From: Astragalus membranaceus
Taxonomy: Eukaryota; Streptophyta; Magnoliopsida; Fabales; Fabaceae
Reading direction: 5' to 3'
DNA length: 64,000 nt
Assembly (NCBI GenBank): GCA_039519185.1
Contig: CM076848.1
Location: 128,844,371-128,908,370 of the forward strand
Positions 57,438-64,000 of this stretch are shown in pieces (positions within the stretch are counted from its first letter, which is position 1; the number at the start of each line of letters is the position of its first letter). The notes under the pieces were generated by a model. The model saw only the letters and a program-made list of their open reading frames with translations, was not told where the DNA came from and ran no database searches. The position numbers were made by a program, and so were the translations under genes.

Positions 57438-57809
57438 GGGCCATGGCTATGTGCTTGAAATTTATGTTACTGTCAAACTATGGTAGAAAACAAAATATGT
57501 TCTAAGACAAACATACGCCTTTCTTTCACACCATCCTAAAATCATTTTAACTGTATATTCAGAAAACAAAATATGTTCTAAGGCTCTTTGTTTTTGGTTG
57601 GAAAAAGTTTGAGTGTCAAGTTTTACTTGAGATACTAACTCTAGGTAACTGTAAGTCTCCTAATTACTTTGCATTGTACTTTGACATGCATTGAAAGCCA
57701 GTAATGTATACGTGCTTTCAAAAATTTACACATCATTTAAGTTTTATTTCAACACAATCATAATATTGCATTTTTCTTACTGTGTTTATTTGTTTAGCAT
57801 ACATACATT
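57438..57809. other. Intergenic, nothing recognised
   Basis: AT-rich, with a near repeat AACAAAATATGTTCTAAG at 57490 and 57564. Confidence 0.5.
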
Positions 57810-57981
57810 CAGTCATCTTCTTTGTTCACCTCAGTCTCTGTTCTTCTCTCACAACACTCTCTTCTCTCTTCTTCGCTACTCTATTTTCTTACCAAAACCT
57901 AAACCCCTAATCTTCAAATCGAGAAAGCCCTAAACGGAACAATAGAAAGATTGATCACTGACAACGAAATCGCTACAAACC
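57810..57981 (+). other. Possible orphan 5' UTR exon with splice donor
   Basis: CT-rich leader (CTTCTCTCACAACACTCTC and on), CCTAAACCCCTAATC, and ACCAG followed by GTATATCG, the form of a plant 5' UTR exon ending in a splice donor. No coding exon follows before the transposon at 58887, so the gene body is missing or unrecognised. Confidence 0.35.
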
Positions 57982-58886
57982 AGGTATATCGCTTTGAGTA
58001 ACTCTTACTCTCAGAAATTTCTTCAATATATTTGCACTGTTCATATGATTTTGTTTTTGTTTTTGTGTTTATATGCTTTGCTGTGTTGAAACACAAGTGT
58101 TTGCAAAAATTTAAACAAACCCTAAACCCCTCATTTAGGTTTGAACTCTTTTTTTTGTTACTAGATGTTGTATTTCACACTTTCTCGGTTTTATTTATAT
58201 ATTCTGGACTGATTTGTAACCTGTAATAGCCATTTTATTGTGCATTAAAACTATTTCAAATGCAAAATCATCTCTGTACTGATAATAAATATGCAATCTT
58301 ACAATTATGATGCATATTGAAAACTTAGAATCTCTTAAGACACAGATGATTAACTAACAATTTTAGATCAACTGAACATGGAATTTCATTGAAAAAACAA
58401 ATAACCATGATTCAATATTTTGCAATACATTCTATTACTCCACTTAAAATTCTGGGCTCTATACGTAATCTGTATATATCAGCCAAAACTGATTTTGGCA
58501 CCTGTCAGAACATTACAAGGTTCAACTGTCTATGACAGTACCTGCAACTCAATGCTTCATTTTCTATGGCTTTTAACTATCCTGAATTGGAGATTTCTCC
58601 TACGAATATACGATCAACAATTCTGATGTTAGTATTAGAGTTCTGAATAAATGAAGCATTGAGTTTGCCTCAATAGAATTTTGGATTATATTTGCCTATT
58701 CTCAAAGGTTATTAGTATTAGATTTCTCCTTTCATTATGTTTGCCTATAAAGAAATCATTTCAAATTTTCAATCTAAATAGCAATCACAAATGTCACAAA
58801 TTTTGTTTATGCATATCGTGATCACAAATGGTATTGGTCACTGACTAATTTGTTTTGTGATGCATACACTCAGTTGTGAAGATTAT
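57982..58886. other. Intergenic or intron-like, nothing recognised
   Basis: AT-rich with T-rich tracts such as an intron would have. No conserved frame. Confidence 0.4.
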
Positions 58887-59416
58887 GGGCCTGTTTGAAA
58901 CGGTTTTCAAAATGTGTTTTCTGTTTTTAAAATTTTAAAAGAGAAAAAACTTGTTTGATTGGATTGTTTTTAAAAATTGTTTTGGAAAGAGTTTTTTATT
59001 TTGCTGTTTTTAAAAGAGAAAAACAAAAACAGCTAAAAGTAGTTTTGGTTTCCAATTTTACTTTTTCATTTCAAAAACTGAAAACATGGAAAATTTATCA
59101 ATTTTCATTAATGGCAAAGTTGTAATAAGTTGTAAATCAGGCTTATTACAATATTGAAAAGAGAGATATGGCTCCGCGACTCTGTTCTTCTTCCTCATCG
59201 CCACATTCTTCTTCAATCGCTGCTGTGAATTCTGGTTCAAGTTGATTTACTATGGGTAGCATTGATGATTTGGCATCACATTCGTTTAGATATAAGGGGT
59301 ATTGGATTGATAGTGATAGGTATCAATAGCATTTAGCAATTTGTTCAGGATGGTGTTTTAGTTTCAGTTATAGGAGCGGGGTTTCATCAGTTTTATGGGG
59401 GAATTTGAAGAGGTGT

Positions 59417-59640
59417 TGAGAAAAGGAAGTATGGAGTCTAGTTATAAGGCGATTTTGGAGGAAGGTATTACGGTGGTAGTGAAGAGGTTGAAGGATGTTG
59501 GTGTTATCGAAAAAAGAGTTTGAAATGCAAATGGAAATTGTTGCAAAAATTAAGCATGAGAATGATGTTCCTCTTAGAGCCTTTTACTATTCCAAGGATG
59601 AGAAATTGCTTGAAGGTTGTCGGGGTGATGGTAGAAGAAA
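59417..59640 (+). pseudogene. LRR receptor-like kinase fragment
   Basis: Reads as the N-lobe of a plant LRR receptor-like kinase. It has a glycine-loop end with [20 protein letters not shown] (VAIK-type lysine present), then after a +1 shift near 59510 [34 protein letters not shown]. This matches the family that includes At2g26730-like, probably inactive, kinases. Catalytic and activation loops are missing. It lies between the transposon's terminal repeats. Confidence 0.75.
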
Positions 59641-60625
59641 GAGCGGTGAAGATGGGAAGAAGAAGCATAATGGTTGTAAGTGTCATGAGAGGACAAGGAT
59701 GTTGTAAGAGAAAGAGTGGTTGGGGTTACTGGTTAGTGTAGGATTAGCCGATTAGGACTAGTTTTCTTTTCTACAAGCTTCACATGCATGATGCATGGCT
59801 ACAATGTTAAGAGCCCATTGGCAAATAGTTCCACCCAATTGCATGCATTGTACCCAAATTAATTAGTTAACCAACCCCTTTTTGGTGCTTTATTTTGCTT
59901 ATTTTTTGTCACTTGTTGGAAGTAGTGTTTGTGTTGCCTGCTATGTTTCATTGTATTGTTTTTAAGCAGGAGTTGGGTTGGAGATGCATTGTTTCTGATG
60001 GGGTTGTTTTGGTTTTTGAAATTTTTGTTGCTGTTACTGGGACTTACACATGTCACAGAGATTCTTTCTCCTAAGGCCTGATTCATTTTGGCACAAAATG
60101 GTGTGATTGGGAAAATTCAATTTGATGGGAATGAAGGAAGGAACCATAGTTTGTCTGTTATATATAATTGTTGCATTCATTGCTGATGGATAAACTTGGT
60201 GGAGATTCTTCCCTGATTTGTACTAATTGTAATTAAGTCATCAATTGGTTGGGATTTTGTGATAAAGAGATTGGATGGAAGTGTAGTACTCACTTGTGCT
60301 TTTAAGCATTGTCTTCAACTTAGAAGCAAATGGGAATGAAAGTCTTCTGGTATTGATTTACATATCATCATGTTATGTTTTCAAGTGTACATGAGAAATA
60401 CATTCAATTCAAACTTTTGAGATGACTTCTCACCCTTTGGTGTTGTGTAGCTTCATAGGATTTGGGTGTGCTCTTTTTAGTGATGTTTTGTTTATAGTCT
60501 TTATGGTTATATTGTTCTTTCTCTTTGTATTTTATATTCATGTTATTAGACATTTTATATCACTTTCGATGAATGTCCCGCTATTAGGTTTTTCTAATGA
60601 AATTGTATGACAGGTTATAACCACA

Positions 60626-61090
60626 ATGGATATTGATAGAAGTGATGATTCTTCTTCTGATGCAAGTGATGATGAATTTGCAGAGTTTATCGTAGCTAAT
60701 ATCATTTATGACTATCATCAGAAATATTTTGATAAAGCGAAGGTTCTAACATCTTCATTCTCTGGTCATGAGTTTGTTGCTCAAGTATTAAATGGATCTG
60801 GAACAAGTTGTTTTGATTTATTTCGAATGAAGAAAGAAAGAATATTTTCTTAATTTTTGTAATGAATTGAGGGGGAAGAACTACTTAAGTGACTTGAGGG
60901 ATGTTCTTGTTGAAGAGAAGGTTGCTACATTTTTATTCATAGTAGGCCATAATGTTCGTCATAGAGTTGCTTCAAATCGCAACAGCTTGTTGTGCTATTC
61001 ATAATTACATACGCAAGTGAAATTTACCAGATGAATTATTTAGGATAGGGGAAGAAATGGATCCTTTAGATTTAGGATATGTGGGTACAC
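60626..61090 (+). pseudogene. PIF/Harbinger transposase remnant
   Basis: Acidic start MDIDRSDDSSSDASDDEFAE, then FSGHEFVAQVLNG and FRMKK, the N-terminal pattern of plant Harbinger transposases. After a frameshift near 60840, LRDVLVEEKVATFLFIVGHN and HRVASNR correspond to the helix-turn-helix region. Then a direct jump to CCAIHNYIR and LPDELFRIGEEMDPL, the C-terminal end. The catalytic DDE core between them is deleted. Confidence 0.82.
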
Positions 61091-61652
61091 CATAACAACT
61101 AATAGAACCATTTGTATTTCTTTCAAATTTTCTTATGTTCAACCAAAGAACTTTGGAGGGTATTTACTAATTACTTGAGTTGATTTGATGTTTATATCGT
61201 GGATACTTATAGCTACAAAGTTTATTGTGCATATCTTTTAATTATAATCTTGATGGACTTTTTTCACTTTTTCTTCGCTTTTAATTATAATCTTGAAATT
61301 AAACTAAAAATATAATTTGCGTTTCTTATTTTGTTGTTATTATTTAATATTTAATATAATAAATATTAAATAAAAATATTTTTAATTATATTCAAATTAA
61401 AAAAAGCATATTAAAAAAGAATATTGAAAACAATTTTACCAAACAAGTTTAAAGTATTTTAGTTCTTAAATCATATTTTGAAAACAATAACCAAACAAGT
61501 TTTTGAGTTTTCTCATTTTCAAAACAGTTTTAAAAATAGATTGTCAAACAAGTTTTTTTTTTTTATATTTTTCTTAAAAACAGTTTTCAAAATATGATTT
61601 GTAAAACTATTTTTAAAAACTAAAAACCAAAATCCTTTCAAATAGGCCCTAT

Positions 61653-62099
61653 ATTTCCTTTTCTGTTTTTTGGGGTATTTATGGTTTAGGCATTCTTTGA
61701 TCATGATTGGAGATTATAATGGTTGAAGTTCTCTTTTAATTTGTTTTGGTCTTCTTAGGCTAAATTACAAAATTGTAGGAATATCATTTAGAAGGGTTTT
61801 GTTGAGATACTCCCTAAAATTTTCATTCCAATTGTGAGTTGATGTCATTGCTAAAACCTTACCTTTTTTTTTCCTGTTTGGTCAGTTAGGGGATTCGGGA
61901 AGGGGGGATGGGACGACGGGGTTGGAATTTGGGGGAAGAATGTTTTGGCCGCAGGATTTGGGCTTCATAGAGGGTTTGAGTTTTATGGCTTCTCTTTGTC
62001 CATTGATAACTTCTTTAGTTTGATTCTATTATTTTTTAGTGTTTGACTTTACAGATATATAAGAAGTTTTTGTAAGCAATACGTGACAAGGTCATGTCC
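61653..62099. other. Intergenic, nothing recognised
   Basis: No conserved frame or element terminus visible. Confidence 0.45.
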
Positions 62100-62534
62100 A
62101 CATTTGCTTCTCTTGGACTATATGATAACCTTAGGGGGGGGGGGGAGGTGAATAATGTTATATGCTAAAAAATGAAATCTTTTTTATATTTGAGAATTGA
62201 AGATGTTAGTTTAAATCGAATGCGGAAAAAAAGATTTAAACTATATGCAACAACTATGCTTCATTCGAAGAGAACTTGGAATCATTGATTCCTCTTCATG
62301 TTGTTAGATTCACCATTTTCATTACATGTTGCCCTCTTTGATCATGACAAAAAGGGGGAGAAGAATAGAGTTTAATATCTAGAATAAAGTTTTAATATTC
62401 AGCATGCATTTGCATACGATCAATAAAACAGGGGGAGCATCATGATAGGGGGAGTATCATATACATTATCTGTTTGAACTAACCTCCCACCTTGAGATGA
62501 GTTAATGTTTTGTCATCATCAAAAAGGGGGAGAA
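62100..62534 (+). mobile_element. 3' internal end and polypurine tract of a SIRE-like copia element
   Basis: Several AAAGGGGGAG purine blocks (62136, 62351, 62430, 62449, 62521) and GTCATCATCAAAAAGGGGGAG. These are typical of the region between pol/env-like and the 3' LTR in SIRE-type copia elements. No protein domain remains. Confidence 0.6.
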
Positions 62535-62844
62535 TGTGGATACCTTGTGTTGCAGGTAAACTAATATTGCAGGATGTGTTTTGATGATGAAAAAGCCAAA
62601 GGTAAAATTGACGGTCAAAGTCAAATAAAAGTGACTAAACGTCAAAATCAATCCAAGACAAACAAGCCACGAATTGAAGATTCAAGTTTAAGGGTAGTCC
62701 TTAAATATAAGGGTAGTCCTTAGGGTTTGGGTGTGTCTTAGGAAAAAGTGTAAGCTCTTTCAAAGGTCAGCTCGTACACTCACAAAGTTTCTTAAAGTTG
62801 CATGCATACTTACGTAAACATTCTTATCACCTTTTAAATAACAA

Positions 62845-63198
62845 AATCGATTTCCTCATGCATAAACAAATATCAAAATCGATTTTCAGGTAAATTAGAA
62901 AAGGTAGAATCGATTGTCAGGTCATGTACTTTCAGTACATAAATCGATTTCTGAGCCAAACAATTTTTAAGGGAAGAATCGATTCCCAATCTTTTGCACA
63001 TAACTGAGAATCGATTCCCACTTGTCTCAGGCAAGCTGAAAATCGATTCATACATATTTTCACTAAGTATAGAATCTATTCCTAGCTTTCCATGGTACTC
63101 AAGAATCGATTTCCCATATTTTCCAAACAAAGATAAATCGATTCCTCACCTAAATAAATCGATTCCTAGATCAAATACATTTCAACAAAGAATCGATT
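62845..63198. promoter_or_regulatory. AATCGATT array (SIRE-like LTR)
   Basis: Cores at 62845, 62877, 62908, 62942, 62977, 63009, 63041, 63104, 63136, 63157 and 63191, plus a degenerate AATCTATT at 63073. Spacing is 31-35 bp apart from one step of 21. The TATA box follows 41 bp after the last core. Confidence 0.85.
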
Positions 63199-63234
63199 CC
63201 TACACTATTTTCAACGTAAAAATAATTTCCTCTT

Positions 63235-63248
63235 AGCCTATAAATAGG
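63235..63248 (+). promoter_or_regulatory. SIRE-like LTR TATA box, GCCTATAAATAGGC
   Basis: The same 14-mer as in the three Ogre-like LTRs, placed the same way relative to the palindrome array. Confidence 0.8.
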
Positions 63249-63956
63249 CAGTGCTTCACGATTCATTTTACACAACACACAACACAACCCACTTGCATGA
63301 AACAGAAAACTTTTGAGAAAACTCTTCACGCTTTTACTTTTGCTCGTCACGCACCGTTGGTCTGTCTGAGCTGATCTGTTGCTAAGAGTTAGTTGGGGTT
63401 GCATTCTTCAAGTTGTAATATCTGCCTACATTAGAGGTATTTTTGTCTTTACATTTGTTTATTATTTAATTGTTGTGTTTTGTTCTAGGGAGTGGGGTAT
63501 CTCTCTAGGGTAGCGGCATGTACTAGGAAGTGGGGTATCTTTCTAGGGCAGTTGATTGTAACAGGGGTGGGGTATCCCTTGTTATTGTATTGTTAGATTT
63601 GAGGGCTCTCCATAGGTGGGGTATCCTAGGAGGAGAGTGCCTGAGTCTGTAAAGGTTTTCCAAGGCACCTGTAAGCCTTGTTGTTTTGGTTAGTGGAAAA
63701 TCTCACAAGGGTGTGAGGACTGGACGTAGGTCACTAGGAGGTGACCGAACCATGATAAATCTCTGCGTGCTTTACTGCTTTCCTGCTTTACTACTATACC
63801 GCTTTACTGCTTTATATTCTAAATCCTTCGCTTCCACTTAACCTGCGCGAAAATTGATCTAAGTCATTGAAAAGGGGAAAAACGTTTTTGAAAGATGTGA
63901 AAAGTTTTTAAATCTCAATTCACCCCCCCTCTTGAGACTGAAGCCACTTGGTAACA

Positions 63957-64000
63957 GCAAGTACTAGGTTAGTGTCAAAGCTCAATCTTGAAACTACTCC
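63957..64000. other. End of window
   Basis: Short flank after the presumed LTR end. No PBS for a copia element is evident. Confidence 0.4.

Larger units (their letters stand above)
58884..61652 (+). mobile_element. PIF/Harbinger-derived element carrying a receptor-kinase fragment
   Basis: Body 58887-61649 (2763 bp). The left end GGGCCTGTTTGAAACGGTTTTC matches the complement of the right end (AAATCCTTTCAAATAGGCCC), with TAT on each side (58884-58886 and 61650-61652). Both subterminal regions are rich in AAACAAGTTT and TTTTAAAAA. Inside are a kinase fragment (59417-59640) and a broken Harbinger-type ORF (60626-61090). Confidence 0.75.
62535..63956 (+). mobile_element. SIRE-like copia LTR with an Ogre-like promoter module
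   Basis: Starts TGTGGATACC after the purine tract and ends near GGTAACA (63956), with AATTCACCCCCCCTCTTGAG just before, as in SIRE-type LTRs. Inside, 62845-63198 is an AATCGATT array, 63235-63248 a GCCTATAAATAGGC box, and 63415-63477 a block that closely follows Ogre LTR1 40821-40882. The end boundary is approximate because no PBS follows. Confidence 0.65.

Overview
The window is nuclear DNA of a flowering plant, most likely a papilionoid legume of the temperate (Vicia/Pisum/Trifolium/Medicago/Cicer) group. The evidence is the repeat content: an Ogre/Tat-type Ty3 element with the PBS typical of that lineage, Ty3 elements with very long LTRs primed by initiator-Met tRNA, a Cassandra element carrying 5S rRNA-like LTRs, SIRE-like copia sequence, tRNA-derived SINEs, MULEs, a PIF/Harbinger and a Helitron. 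The clade call is inference; no ribosomal or organellar marker is present.

Layout. 1-579 and 10245-10600 are the two sides of one host site (the right side looks like a LINE 3' end), split by a 9.66 kb composite: a Cassandra element (580-1470), 5 bp, then a Ty3 element with near-identical 2.6 kb LTRs (1476-10239), with ACCAT at both outer ends. From about 11757 to 20632 there is the 3' half of a LINE ORF2, cut inside its zinc-binding domain by a non-autonomous Ty3 element (12387-19744, duplication ACTGT). A Helitron end and a SINE follow. The only plausibly active protein gene is at 21222-22373, a UBA2-like RNA-binding protein with a half-deleted second RRM and a frameshifted repeat tail. From 22.7 to 28 kb there are a MULE (with a SINE inside it), MITEs and local duplications, one of which preserves the MULE's empty site.

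From 29.2 to 35.1 kb lies a broken copia element, interrupted just before its 3' LTR by a solo Ogre-like LTR. Next come a ~135 bp tandem array, a MULE-type OTU-domain fragment, a truncated Ty3 LTR and a chimeric F-box fragment. From 39723 to 53271 lies an Ogre-like composite: LTR, gutted internal region, LTR, then a third LTR in inverted orientation. Its two outer ends are both U3 ends and both are flanked by ACCAC. The right part holds a Helitron (54100-55340), a frameshifted F-box gene (55516-56605), a PIF/Harbinger derivative that has picked up a receptor-kinase fragment (58887-61649), and a SIRE-like LTR (62535-63956).

The most unusual signal is a promoter-like module. It is an array of AATCGATT palindromes spaced about 32 bp apart, ending at a GCCTATAAATAGGC box and a conserved downstream block. 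It occurs both in the Ogre-like (Ty3) LTRs and in the SIRE-like (Ty1) LTR, two retrotransposon classes that should not share LTR sequence. The two composite insertions with matched outer target duplications are the second main observation. Most of the window is decaying mobile DNA, so few genes work together here in any functional sense.
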